Source: Metabacillus dongyingensis (GTDB lineage Bacteria; Bacillota; Bacilli; Bacillales; Bacillaceae). Taken from it: a stretch of DNA of 64,000 nt. The translations under genes and the position numbers were made by a program. The notes below the pieces were generated by a model. The model did no database searches and was not told the DNA's origin. It saw only the letters and a program-made list of their open reading frames with translations. Positions 44,615 through 53,965 of the stretch are shown here, in pieces. The DNA lies in assembly GCF_019933155.2 (NCBI RefSeq), contig NZ_CP082944.1, positions 4,652,001-4,716,000 on the forward strand, written 5' to 3'. Each line of letters begins with the position of its first letter. Within the stretch, counting starts at the first letter, position 1.

Positions 44615-44643
44615 ATTTTATTTGTAAAATATTGAATAGTCAA
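44615..44643 (-). promoter_or_regulatory. Sigma-A promoter of the subtilase gene
   Basis: TTGACT (44638-44643), 17-bp spacer, TAAAAT (44615-44620) on the minus strand; each hexamer matches 5 of 6. Confidence 0.7.
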
Positions 44644-44939
44644 ACATTTACGAAAACTTTTATTCACTAGTGTGCTAAGGACAAATTCCGACAAAAACCA
44701 GGACCTTAAGATGCTCGTTATACATTGATGCATCAGTGTTTTAAAGTGAAAAACAGATAAAAAATGATGACAGCTCTGCGTCTAAACAAAGATTATAAAT
44801 ATCCATTGATTTGTATATTGGAATAGATTTTGAAGGGAGGGGCAAAAGTCCTGATGCCGTTCGACTTTTCTCAGGCATTTTTCAACACTTTTCCCGGGGA
44901 ATTATTTTTATTTTACTAAATTCTTTATAAAATGCAGAA

Positions 44940-44967
44940 AGACTGTCAGATGAGGACCTGACAGTCT
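44940..44967 (-). terminator. Intrinsic terminator of the transglycosylase-like gene
   Basis: AGACTGTCAG / CTGACAGTCT perfect 10-bp stem with a short T tract on the minus strand. Confidence 0.75.
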
Positions 44968-44984
44968 ATGTCTAGCAGCAGAGT

Positions 44985-46874
44985 TTAATTTTTTAATAGG
45001 CTGATCATTTCTTTTTCGATGTCAGCATTTACTGCTCCCTGTCCGCCAAGAATAGTAGCCGATTGATACTTGTCGATTAAAGTTTTTGATGATGTATCAT
45101 TTACAAGCAGAACAGATGCATTATTCTTTGAGGCGAGAACCGCTCCCGAAAGTGCATCCGGGAATTGATCTCCTCTTGCTGTGAAGATCTCGTTTTGCCC
45201 CAGTTTTAATTGCTGGGCAACTTGTATGCTTGTTTCATATCGATTTTTACCGCTGATTCTTATTGCATTTTTGCTTTTCAGCTCATTAAATACTTTAGCT
45301 GAAATGGCATTTTCCCCTCCGATTACGACTGTCTTAGATATTGTTGTTAATGACTTTTTAATCTTTTCAGGGATCGTGTCCACTTCGCTGAGCAGAATTG
45401 GGTAGCCTTTTTTAGATGCATAAGCCGCAACAGATATAGCATCAGGGAAATTTCTTCCTGTGGCAACAATTGCTGTAGTGGAAGGCAGACTTTCTGCTAT
45501 TTTAGCTGAAGTTTCAAATCGATTAGATCCTGAAATACGGGTAACTGATAAGCCTAATCCCCGAAGTTCGCCTTCTACCTCTAATGGTATTGCACCATTT
45601 CCGCCAAGAATAATAACCTTTTTGGCTCCTAATCTTGTGATTTCTTGTTTAGCCGGAAGATTGTTCTTTGATTGAATGGTTTTTGATTTGCCGTCTATTA
45701 ACAGAAGAGGTGCATGATATTTTGCAGCTAAAGGCGTTCCTGATAAAGCATCGGGAAAATCTCTTCCTGTCGCAAGAACCACTGTATCTGACTGCTTCCA
45801 GCCCTCTTTAGAGATTTCTGCAGCTGTATGATAGCGGCTCGCGCCTTCCAATCTCGTTAAAATACGTTTTAAATAACTGGATGCTACATATCCTTTAGTT
45901 TGTGAATCTTTCACCTGAACTGGATACCAGACGAAATGGTTGGATGAACCGGCACTGCTGTCATAAACAAATTCCCCAGTGGGTTTTACAACAATCCCTT
46001 TTCCTGCTTTAACTACAGGAGAAGACCCAGTTGCGCCCTGACGAATTTTTGGATCTGCGGCATCTTCATTAAACGTGATAAGAGTATCGTTTTTATTAAA
46101 AAGATGCTTTGTTTCTGTCATTTGAGCATTTAGTTTAAAATCTGTTTTATTGAAAGTAATATTTTCACTAGTTTTACAAGTATAAGTGAAGTCTGCAGGC
46201 TTCATATCAATTAAGGCAATCTTAGTATTGATATCCTGTATCCCTTTGCCTTCATCAGTCTTAATCAGTTCAAATAGTTCTTCTTGATAAGCTCCAGAAT
46301 TTCTTTCCCCATTCCCTTCACATATTGCGAGAGGACTGTTCTCAGGCTTGATTCCGTTGTACCGCAAGGCAGAGAAATACCATCTTTCAAGATATGATGC
46401 AGCTGGATCGTCCTTTTGCACGAGAGGTGCAGATTGATTGGAGCCGACAGGTACAGTCAGGTAGTCTTTTAATCTCTTAACCCCTGAGTAGATATTAAAA
46501 ATCGCATTCTTTTTCAAATTTTCTTCATCTGCTGCAGGGTATACCGTTATCTGCATGATGCCTATACCGCCATCGCCAGATAGAATAGGTTCTCCGTTTT
46601 TAAATTGCTGCCAGTCAATGCTTTCTTTAGTCGCAACAGCTTTTACAATTTCCGCAGGAACTTCAAGCTCCAAGGCAGCATTCGTCAAAAGACAATTTCC
46701 TGTTTGATAAGGAATGAACTTCCCGTATTCTGTTTGCGGATTATACTTGCACTTCTGACTGACTTTTTGCTGCACGCTATTAAAATCAGGCGTGCTGGCC
46801 TGAGACAGTGACGGGAGCAGAAAAACGAAAACAACTGACATAAACATGAAAAGGGTGATTTTTTTTAAATACAC
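44985..46874 (-). CDS. Secreted transglycosylase-like protein with three CWB2 repeats
   Basis: A 629-residue secreted protein. After the signal peptide (to about residue 27, ...LSQAS), residues about 50-200 look like a lysozyme/SLT-type domain: the candidate catalytic Glu is in VKAVATKES, followed by GGIGIMQITVYP and later YFSALRYNG. An SH3-like module (about 270-335) is followed by three CWB2 repeats (about 338-629; GASRYHTAAEIS, GSNRFETSAKIA, GKNRYETSIQVA). The start is GTG at 46874: GGAGG lies eight bases before it. The ATG at 46880 is only two bases from the site, and a TTG at 46889 contains it. The enzyme class is a moderate-confidence call. Confidence 0.82.
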   Translation of the reverse strand: MYLKKITLFMFMSVVFVFLLPSLSQASTPDFNSVQQKVSQKCKYNPQTEYGKFIPYQTGNCLLTNAALELEVPAEIVKAVATKESIDWQQFKNGEPILSGDGGIGIMQITVYPAADEENLKKNAIFNIYSGVKRLKDYLTVPVGSNQSAPLVQKDDPAASYLERWYFSALRYNGIKPENSPLAICEGNGERNSGAYQEELFELIKTDEGKGIQDINTKIALIDMKPADFTYTCKTSENITFNKTDFKLNAQMTETKHLFNKNDTLITFNEDAADPKIRQGATGSSPVVKAGKGIVVKPTGEFVYDSSAGSSNHFVWYPVQVKDSQTKGYVASSYLKRILTRLEGASRYHTAAEISKEGWKQSDTVVLATGRDFPDALSGTPLAAKYHAPLLLIDGKSKTIQSKNNLPAKQEITRLGAKKVIILGGNGAIPLEVEGELRGLGLSVTRISGSNRFETSAKIAESLPSTTAIVATGRNFPDAISVAAYASKKGYPILLSEVDTIPEKIKKSLTTISKTVVIGGENAISAKVFNELKSKNAIRISGKNRYETSIQVAQQLKLGQNEIFTARGDQFPDALSGAVLASKNNASVLLVNDTSSKTLIDKYQSATILGGQGAVNADIEKEMISLLKN

Positions 46875-46960
46875 GTACATTGCCTCCAAAATTTAGATTC
46901 TAGTAAAATCTTAACATAATCCAACAGGTTTTGTATTAGTTTCCAAAATTAGATAAAAAA

Positions 46961-46985
46961 ATAGATCCCTTTTTATAGGATCTAT
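46961..46985 (-). terminator. Intrinsic terminator of the SGNH-like gene
   Basis: ATAGATCC / GGATCTAT stem followed by TTTTTTT on the minus strand; it overlaps the 3' end of the gene. Confidence 0.82.
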
Positions 46986-47764
46986 TCCGTGGTTTTCACA
47001 AAGTAGTTTGTTAAGTATTCTGCCCAGATCTTGTTTCCTTCCTCATTTGGTGCTGCTTGATCTTCATTCAGCAGATTTTTTATTTTTTCGTCTTTCTGAT
47101 CTGGCCAGTTATCCCAATGATTAAGGTATGTCAGCCCTTTTTCTTTTACAAGCTCTTTTAAAGCAGCCACTTCTTTTGGATAAAAGGTTGCATTGAAGAT
47201 TGGATGAGATGGCTGAATATAGATGAATGTCTTGGGGTTCTTTTCTTTAAAGCCAGAGATAATTCCATTAAAATTCTGCAAAGTATTTGTCAGACCAACA
47301 TTTCCATTATCGTTTAAGGAAAATGGTTCAAATAATAGGATATCCGGCTGAAGTTTATTGACTTCTTCACCATGATTTTCATTGATAAATGTTCTGGTTG
47401 TTCCCTCAGGATATGATAAAACTTGAAGAGTGAACATTTCCTCCCCATATGCTTTCTGTAGATTCGTTTGCAATAATGCCGGCCAGCCTGTGCTCTGTAC
47501 AGAAGTGCTCTCTGAACCAACTGCCACGATTTTTAATGGTTTGCCGTTTTCTTTTGCAAGCTTCATTTTTTCTTTTATCGGCGCCGGCAGATTAGCAGCT
47601 TTGGCCATCCACTCTGGCTGTTCTTCTTTTGCTGCTGGTTCTTCTGATTTAGAATCTATCTGCTGTTCTTGAGCTGAGCTTATTTTCTGCTTCCAATGAT
47701 AGTTGCCTAGTACAAGTGCGCATACCGTTAAGATTATGACACACATTGTAATTACTTTACTCAT
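46982..47764 (-). CDS. Membrane-anchored SGNH/GDSL hydrolase-like protein
   Basis: A 260-residue protein with an N-terminal TM anchor (about 5-23), a Glu/Lys-rich linker (to about 70) and an SGNH-like domain. Block I is IVAVGSESTS (near 80), the central part is DILLFEPFSLND, and block V reads PNEEGNKIW near the C-terminus. In the usual family pattern the last block carries a catalytic His (GH); here it is Asn. It may be a non-catalytic or altered esterase. SGNH proteins near wall genes often de-O-acetylate glycans, but that is inference. It has its own terminator. Confidence 0.75.
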   Translation of the reverse strand: MSKVITMCVIILTVCALVLGNYHWKQKISSAQEQQIDSKSEEPAAKEEQPEWMAKAANLPAPIKEKMKLAKENGKPLKIVAVGSESTSVQSTGWPALLQTNLQKAYGEEMFTLQVLSYPEGTTRTFINENHGEEVNKLQPDILLFEPFSLNDNGNVGLTNTLQNFNGIISGFKEKNPKTFIYIQPSHPIFNATFYPKEVAALKELVKEKGLTYLNHWDNWPDQKDEKIKNLLNEDQAAPNEEGNKIWAEYLTNYFVKTTE

Positions 47765-47891
47765 GTCAAAGTTCCTCCAAAATCTACAAAGTTCTACATT
47801 CTATCATAGTTATCTATATAAGAACCTGCAAGAGAATTAAAGGGAAATTATTATTAATTTATCAATATTTTACTATTCTTTCTATAATAAA

Positions 47892-47915
47892 AAGCAGTGA
47901 GAGTGCTCACTGCTT
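47892..47915 (-). terminator. Intrinsic terminator of the NlpC/P60 gene
   Basis: AAGCAGTGAG / CTCACTGCTT stem followed by TTTT on the minus strand; it touches the stop codon. Confidence 0.82.
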
Positions 47916-49239
47916 AATTAATCACACTTTTCACGCCTAAGTAACGCGGTTCAAAGTATACGTTATCCATGGTGGATATCGTTACACCTTTTGAAGAACT
48001 GGCATGGATAAACTCATTATTCCCGATAAATATTCCTACATGCGAAGGGCCTGCTTTATACGTTTCAAAGAATACGAGGTCGCCTTTTTCCGGAACGGCT
48101 ACTACTGTAGCTTCATTCCATTGATCAACCGTAGTTCTCGGAAGATCCACTCCATGCTTGTCAAAAACATATTGTGTATACCCGCTGCAGTCAAATCCTG
48201 ATGTTGTTGCGCCTCCGTATTTGTAAGGCACGCCTTGCAGGGATTTTGCCGTTTCAATAAGCTTGTCTACTGGAAAATAAATCGAGGTAAGCACACTGTT
48301 GCTGATTGCACTCGATCCGCCGATCACGGTGACGGTCTGTACATTTTTAGTATCGATTAATTTGCCAATTTCAGCTGGAAGGGTTGATTGATTTGTAAGA
48401 AGCATTGGAATGTTTTGCTTTGCTGCATAGATAGAACCTGTTAATGCATCAGCATACGTATTACCAGACACAAGTAAGGCACGCGACGCAGAGAAGCTTG
48501 CAAACTTAGCTGCTACCTTTGCTGATGTGTCATAGCGGTTCGCTCCTGCAATACGTTCAGGGTACGGCAGCTGGGAAGCTGTGCCCGATGCAATAACGCC
48601 TGTTCCGCCGATTACATATGATTTAGTAAAACCATTTACATAGTTTTTCACTGACGTTGGAACGCCTGTCTTCTTAACCAGCAGGATGGGTGAGCCCTGC
48701 CTCGCAGCAACCGCAGATACTGAAAGACTGTCTGGGAAATTGCTTCCGTTTGTAATAAAGGCTGTTGTAGATGCAGCTCCCAATGATTTTAATTTCTTTG
48801 CAATGGCTACAGATGTATCGTAGCGATCGAGGCCCGATATACGGGTTACAGTAAGGCCCATATTTTTCAGTTTGCCGGCTACTGCTGCAGAGACTGCACT
48901 TTCACCACCAAGTATGTATGCATTTTTAGCATTTAATCTTGTAATTTCAATAGTAATTGCTGCAGGCATTGCGTCTTTTCCCGTTAGAAGGATTGGCGCA
49001 TTAAGCTTATAAGCAAGCGGTCCTCCTGCTAAAGCATCAGGGTAGTTGTTTCCGACTGCAATAACGACATTGGATGTGCCGTTTGGAAAGGTCTTATTTG
49101 AAACTGCTACTGACGTTTTATAACGATCCTGACCATAGATTCTGCTTGTTGTCCCTGCTTCTGCCTCTTTAGGCTGAGAGATCAAAAGAATCATCAAAAG
49201 ACTGAGACAGCTCAACATTGTAATAGTTATTCGCTTCAT
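47914..49239 (-). CDS. NlpC/P60 endopeptidase with three N-terminal CWB2 repeats
   Basis: A 441-residue secreted peptidoglycan hydrolase. A signal peptide (1-28) is followed directly by three CWB2 repeats (about 30-320; GQDRYKTSVAVS, GLDRYDTSVAIA, GANRYDTSAKVA). The C-terminal NlpC/P60 domain (about 330-441) has catalytic Cys in SGFDCSGYTQYVF, His in PSHVGIFIG and the third residue in EFIHASS. It is expected to cut D-Glu-diaminopimelate bonds. Here the wall-binding part is N-terminal, unlike the other four CWB2 proteins of the window. Confidence 0.93.
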   Translation of the reverse strand: MKRITITMLSCLSLLMILLISQPKEAEAGTTSRIYGQDRYKTSVAVSNKTFPNGTSNVVIAVGNNYPDALAGGPLAYKLNAPILLTGKDAMPAAITIEITRLNAKNAYILGGESAVSAAVAGKLKNMGLTVTRISGLDRYDTSVAIAKKLKSLGAASTTAFITNGSNFPDSLSVSAVAARQGSPILLVKKTGVPTSVKNYVNGFTKSYVIGGTGVIASGTASQLPYPERIAGANRYDTSAKVAAKFASFSASRALLVSGNTYADALTGSIYAAKQNIPMLLTNQSTLPAEIGKLIDTKNVQTVTVIGGSSAISNSVLTSIYFPVDKLIETAKSLQGVPYKYGGATTSGFDCSGYTQYVFDKHGVDLPRTTVDQWNEATVVAVPEKGDLVFFETYKAGPSHVGIFIGNNEFIHASSSKGVTISTMDNVYFEPRYLGVKSVIN

Positions 49240-49350
49240 ACCATTCTCCTATGATGTTTTTACCCTTTCCTATTATATAACAGTTTAATAGTCAGACAGT
49301 TTACAAGTATATTACAAATTGCTGCCTCATTCGATGATAGACAACAAAAA

Positions 49351-49368
49351 GACAGCGTTTCCGCTGTC
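49351..49368 (-). terminator. Intrinsic terminator of the LRR surface protein gene
   Basis: GACAGCG / CGCTGTC stem with a four-base loop followed by TTTTT on the minus strand. Confidence 0.83.
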
Positions 49369-49381
49369 TTTTGCTTCCTAT

Positions 49382-52300
49382 TTACACCTTTTTTCGACGA
49401 GCTGCATACAAGGCAGCACCTGCCATCATAAGGATTGCTCCAAAAAAGACTGACTGATACATCGTTGTAGCTGTCTTTGGAAGTTCATTCTCCCTAATGC
49501 CAGAAGCAGGTTTTGCTTTCTCGGGCAAAATTGGCTGATTCCCGCTTTCGTTTTCCGGCTGCTCTTCTTTATCCGGAGCTTCTTCTCCAGACTCCGGTGT
49601 CTCTCCTGTCACAGGCTTATCATTACCTAAAACAAACCGCAGCGGATTTTTCATATAGTCTTGATCTAATTCAATTTCAAATTCATATTCGTACTCGACG
49701 CCTTCACTGTAAACAAAGAGGCTGTAGGCACCGGCTTTCAGATTGAATTCCCCATCAGCTGCCTGAAAGTCATCAATCAGCTTGCCATTTTCATCAGAGT
49801 AGCCATCATATACAATGTCTTCATTGTTTTCATCAAGTCCAGCTAGCATAAACTCAGCTTCGTCAACTGGCCGGTCAGCTTCATTTATCAGATATAGCTC
49901 AGCCTGCTTCATCCCTTCTTCGTCTTCAGGAAGAGTCGTTACTTCCATCGATGCAAAATTTCCAAACTCTTCATTTTCCCCATAAACTTCAATGAGATAT
50001 GTCGTACCAGGCTCTAAATCTTTTAACTCGTATGATGTTTTTGATGCAGGCAGAGGCTCTTCTTCTCCTGTATACACTCCGTCAACGATTACTGTATAAG
50101 AACCTTCTGTTCCTTCAAACATTTTATCCCATGAGAAAGCAATGGTATGCTGAGTCACATCATTAATATGGATCTCAGGATAGTTCGTACTATCTATCTG
50201 GACTGTGACGCCTCTCTCTCTCAATTCCTGAACGACCAGATCAGCATCTGATCCGGAGGACAGATCAAGCGTATTGATTCCGTAGAGGGAGACCAGGCTC
50301 AAGGCTTCAAGATCCAACAGCTCATCAATATTTGTTAAGTCTGTTCTCTCCAATGTGACAGTTTCCAGTGACTCAAATCTTTCTAATCCAGTTAAATCTT
50401 TGAGAGGATTTTTGGACATTTCTAAGATTAGGAGCCCTTCTAAACCTTCATCTCCTAAATGCTCGATCTGATTTTCGTTCAGTACTAAGCCTTCTAATTC
50501 ATTTAAATTAGATAGAACGGAGATGTCGCGGATCTTATTATGTGAAAGATCAAGATAATTAAGCTGTTCCATACCCTTTAAAAATGAAAGATCTTTAAGC
50601 TGATTACTTCTAATCGAGAGGGAATCCAGGCTTTCTATATCTGCAATCTTTTCATAGCTTTTCAGCTTCGTGTTTTCGATATGCAAGTCTGCTAGTGATG
50701 ACAGACCGCTTAGCGGAGATAAATCCAGTTCTGACTCATTGTTTATAAGATACACAAACATTAAATTTGACGCATATTCCAAGCCTGTCAAATCTTTAAT
50801 ATCCATATCTGCAAGGAATAAATCCTGAAGACGCTCCATATCGCTCGCGCGGACATCACGGATTAATCCAAGCTGTTCTTTTATGACATCTCTTAAAGCA
50901 CTGTCTTTGAATTTTACAACAGGACCTGTTGGAGCCGACTCTGTTGTTTCAGTGGTTTCTGCGCTGGCAACCAGTTCACCATCCGAATCATAAGCTTGTA
51001 CCTCAATATCATAAGATGTCTCAGGCTCAAGACCTCTGATCCAATAACTGTACTCATAGCCGTCTACTTTATCTGCTATTACTACACCATTGACTAGTAC
51101 TTTGTAATGATCCAGTTCTTCTTCCCCAAAGTAATCCCAAGAGATTTCAAGTGAGTCTTCCGTTGATCTTGAAGCATAAATCCAAAACTCTTCTTCCTCA
51201 TACTCATACTCAACATAGACACCTTTATCCCTGAGCTGTGTGATGACTTCCAAACCCTCTGATCCATCTGTTAAATCAAGCGTTTCTATTTCCATTAAGA
51301 AAACCATAACCAAATGATCAAGCGCAAGCAATGGCTGTATGCTCTCTATCGATGTTAACGAAAGATCCAGGTATTGCAGATCTTTTAGAGCAGTAAGCTC
51401 TTCAATTCCTGTAAGGGATTCATTTTCGCTCAGACTGAGTTCAGTTAATCCTTTTAATCTTTCAATCCCGTTAAGTGAGGATAGGTCATTGCCTCCTATA
51501 TAAAGAGAACTTAATTGCTCAAGCGCAGGCATTTCAGAAAGATCTTCCAGCTCATTATAAGCAAGACCAAGTGTCTCCAGCTCTTTCAATGAAGCAAGGA
51601 TAGAGAGATCTTTAATACCTGTATCAGAAAGGTCTAAATACTGCAGGTTCGGCCATTTCTTTATCGATGAAAAATCCTGCAGACGGTTTCCGTCCAAAAG
51701 AAGGAACGTCATTCCTGTCAGGCTTTCAATAGGTTTTAGGTTTTTAAGATCATTCCCTGATAAGCCAAGCATTTTCAGATTTTTAGCTGTTTCCAAGCCA
51801 GATAAATCACGAATCTCAGCACCCGTCAGGTCAAGCTCTGTCAGATGCTCCATATCGCTTTCTACGATGTCCCTTTTAAAGCCAAAGTACTCTTTCATCG
51901 CTTTTTTAAGGTTAGCATCTGCAAAAATCACTTTTTCTCCAGACGGCGTTTTTAAAGTAGAGAACATACCGTTTGTAAAACCAATCAGCTTTCCTTCCTT
52001 ATTAAAAGCTTTTACGGAGAAAGAATACTGAGTATCCGGATTCAAGCCTGATGCTTCATAACGGTATGATTTTTTGCTTGTTTCTATTTTTTCTTTTTTC
52101 TCATTGAGCATCAATTCATATGAAGCAATCCGCCCCTCGCCTTCATAATCCCATTCAAGAACTGCGTTTGTATCTCCGGGCTTAACTTGATTAATATACA
52201 TATTCAAGCTGTCATCATAGACAAATTCCACAGAGTCTTTATAGAGGCCGGTCTCATCAAGAATATCGATGTAGCCAGATCCATAAATAATGACCTTTTG

Positions 52301-53731
52301 AAGAGATGGAAGGTTAGCCAGCACCTTAATACTCTTAACCTCTGTATAAGACAGGTTGATTTCCTCCAGCTGATGAAATGACTCTAAAACAGACACATCT
52401 TTCACGCCTGTCCAGCTTAAATCCAAAAGCTTTAAATTCGTCAGCTTCTGAATGTGTTTAAGGTCCTTGAAGCTTGTATCTGCAAGCAGCAGACTGTGTA
52501 AGTTTGTTAAAGAATTAAGCGGTGAAAAATCAGTTGCACCAGACATTGATAAATCCAGGTACTCGAGCTTGGTAAATGATTTTAACGCTCCAATACTTTT
52601 CAATCTGTTTCCTGCAAGTTCTAAATGCTGCAAATTCACTGCATATTCAAGTCCGGACAAATCCTTGATTTCATATGGAGAAGCATTTAAATAAGTCAGC
52701 TTTTCTAAATCACTTTCCGTGACATCTCTTTGAATTCGAAGCTGCTCCTGTACGGCAAGCTTTAGGTTTTTGTCCTTAAACTCAATCGTTATACCTTTAG
52801 CTGCATCCTTCGTTTTTCCTTTAACTGCTGCTTCGCTGATCATCTTTCCATCTTTATCGAATGCGGCCGCTTTCACTTCATAAACAGTAGCTGCCTTCAA
52901 ATCAGTGAAGATATTTTCTGTTTCTTTTGTTTTCTCTAACATTAATTTCCCGTCTAAATACACATCATAAGTAACTGCGCCGTCTAAAAACCAGCTTGCT
53001 TCAAACGATGAATCATTTACTTGGTAAAAGAACACCGTGTAGTTTGGTTTTTGCGCCTCTTCTGTTTTAGCACTTGTTTCTTTTGTATCGAGAAGCTTGT
53101 CTCCCGCTATCACTTTCATTGTGAATGCGTAGGTTGTGTCAGGCGCTAAATCTTTAGAGACGTATTCACCTGCCTCACTGAAGCTCTGAACAAATTTCCC
53201 GTCCTGAAACAATTGATATTCCACTGTTTCAGTTACATTGTATTTTGGCCAGGACACGATAATAGATGTGCCTTCAGCTCTTGTATTTAAGATAAATTTA
53301 TCATCGACAACAATTGGTTCACCTGGGTTAACAGGAGTTCCGCTGTCATCATTGCCTTTTTTGTACACAACAGTAATCGCCTCTGTCTGAACGGATTCAT
53401 CCCCGGCAAGCTTTACAAGATATGTATACGTTTCTTTTTCTTTTACATCTTCATCAATGTATTCGTATGTTCTCGCAGTTGAACCATCTCTATTTTTAAG
53501 TTCATCTACAAGCTTGGCTTCAATCCCATTCTCCTGATCATTTTTCTTCAGGATAAATGTTTCAGGTTCAACGGACACCGATGTTACTGTCCACAATAAC
53601 TGAATCCCTTTCCCTGTGTTTTTATACGAATGAAACCCAATAAGTGTCCCTGCTTCAGCTGCTGCCGTATAGGGCAATGCCATTGTAACAAGCAAAGATA
53701 AAATCATGAAAATCGACAGCATTCTTTTCAT
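49382..53731 (-). CDS. Internalin-like leucine-rich-repeat surface protein with LPKTA sorting signal
   Basis: A 1449-residue surface protein. A signal peptide (1-26) is followed by Fn3-like modules and three LRR blocks (about 310-490, 600-840 and 935-1185). Each block begins with a similar cap (FKD.NLK.A..., RDV.ESDME.L) and contains 22-residue internalin-type repeats (LTNL..LdLS.t.i.Dls.L). Fn3-like domains separate the blocks. A Pro/Glu-rich wall-spanning segment leads to the sorting signal LPKTA (near 1416), a TM helix and the tail RRKK. It is likely covalently attached to the wall by a sortase. Ligand unknown; adhesion is inferred. It is monocistronic. Confidence 0.9.
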   Translation of the reverse strand: MKRMLSIFMILSLLVTMALPYTAAAEAGTLIGFHSYKNTGKGIQLLWTVTSVSVEPETFILKKNDQENGIEAKLVDELKNRDGSTARTYEYIDEDVKEKETYTYLVKLAGDESVQTEAITVVYKKGNDDSGTPVNPGEPIVVDDKFILNTRAEGTSIIVSWPKYNVTETVEYQLFQDGKFVQSFSEAGEYVSKDLAPDTTYAFTMKVIAGDKLLDTKETSAKTEEAQKPNYTVFFYQVNDSSFEASWFLDGAVTYDVYLDGKLMLEKTKETENIFTDLKAATVYEVKAAAFDKDGKMISEAAVKGKTKDAAKGITIEFKDKNLKLAVQEQLRIQRDVTESDLEKLTYLNASPYEIKDLSGLEYAVNLQHLELAGNRLKSIGALKSFTKLEYLDLSMSGATDFSPLNSLTNLHSLLLADTSFKDLKHIQKLTNLKLLDLSWTGVKDVSVLESFHQLEEINLSYTEVKSIKVLANLPSLQKVIIYGSGYIDILDETGLYKDSVEFVYDDSLNMYINQVKPGDTNAVLEWDYEGEGRIASYELMLNEKKEKIETSKKSYRYEASGLNPDTQYSFSVKAFNKEGKLIGFTNGMFSTLKTPSGEKVIFADANLKKAMKEYFGFKRDIVESDMEHLTELDLTGAEIRDLSGLETAKNLKMLGLSGNDLKNLKPIESLTGMTFLLLDGNRLQDFSSIKKWPNLQYLDLSDTGIKDLSILASLKELETLGLAYNELEDLSEMPALEQLSSLYIGGNDLSSLNGIERLKGLTELSLSENESLTGIEELTALKDLQYLDLSLTSIESIQPLLALDHLVMVFLMEIETLDLTDGSEGLEVITQLRDKGVYVEYEYEEEEFWIYASRSTEDSLEISWDYFGEEELDHYKVLVNGVVIADKVDGYEYSYWIRGLEPETSYDIEVQAYDSDGELVASAETTETTESAPTGPVVKFKDSALRDVIKEQLGLIRDVRASDMERLQDLFLADMDIKDLTGLEYASNLMFVYLINNESELDLSPLSGLSSLADLHIENTKLKSYEKIADIESLDSLSIRSNQLKDLSFLKGMEQLNYLDLSHNKIRDISVLSNLNELEGLVLNENQIEHLGDEGLEGLLILEMSKNPLKDLTGLERFESLETVTLERTDLTNIDELLDLEALSLVSLYGINTLDLSSGSDADLVVQELRERGVTVQIDSTNYPEIHINDVTQHTIAFSWDKMFEGTEGSYTVIVDGVYTGEEEPLPASKTSYELKDLEPGTTYLIEVYGENEEFGNFASMEVTTLPEDEEGMKQAELYLINEADRPVDEAEFMLAGLDENNEDIVYDGYSDENGKLIDDFQAADGEFNLKAGAYSLFVYSEGVEYEYEFEIELDQDYMKNPLRFVLGNDKPVTGETPESGEEAPDKEEQPENESGNQPILPEKAKPASGIRENELPKTATTMYQSVFFGAILMMAGAALYAARRKKV

Positions 53732-53775
53732 AGTAATTTTGTAATCCCCCTAGTTTCTTATAAACATATAAACCT

Positions 53776-53804
53776 ATTATAGTTATGAAAAAATCACTTG
53801 TATA
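53776..53804 (-). promoter_or_regulatory. Putative sigma-A promoter of the LRR gene
   Basis: TATAAT (53776-53781) with TATACA at 53799-53804 and a 17-bp spacer on the minus strand. The -10 is perfect, the -35 is weak. Confidence 0.45.
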
Positions 53805-53900
53805 TTTGATTCTATAGACAAAAATCTACAAATTCATGAAACTTTTCTCTCATGAACAACGTCTCATAGTAAGATATCTCTTATTTTTACAAAAAAAGTA

Positions 53901-53929
53901 TTGTTTCCATGATTCGGTAAAAATATAAT
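53901..53929 (+). promoter_or_regulatory. Sigma-A promoter of the second LCP gene
   Basis: TTGTTT (53901-53906), 17-bp spacer, TATAAT (53924-53929). It places the transcript start near 53936, which excludes an in-frame start at 53930 and supports the ATG at 53966. Confidence 0.72.
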
Positions 53930-53965
53930 GTGTATAGGTTATTAATTCAATTAAAGGATGGTACT

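Larger units (their letters stand above)
44521..44939. other. Gene-free region upstream of the subtilase gene
   Basis: A 419-bp AT-rich interval. It contains the promoter at 44615-44643, an orphan Shine-Dalgarno at 44580-44587, and at 44840-44905 a pair of imperfect ACTTTTC-centred repeats 23 bp apart with a small inverted repeat. No gene is seen. Confidence 0.6.

Noticed and set aside
44840..44905. Possible fourth 21-bp array
   Set aside because: Only two similar ACTTTTC segments are visible and their spacing is 23 bp; the third is inverted. Not a convincing array.
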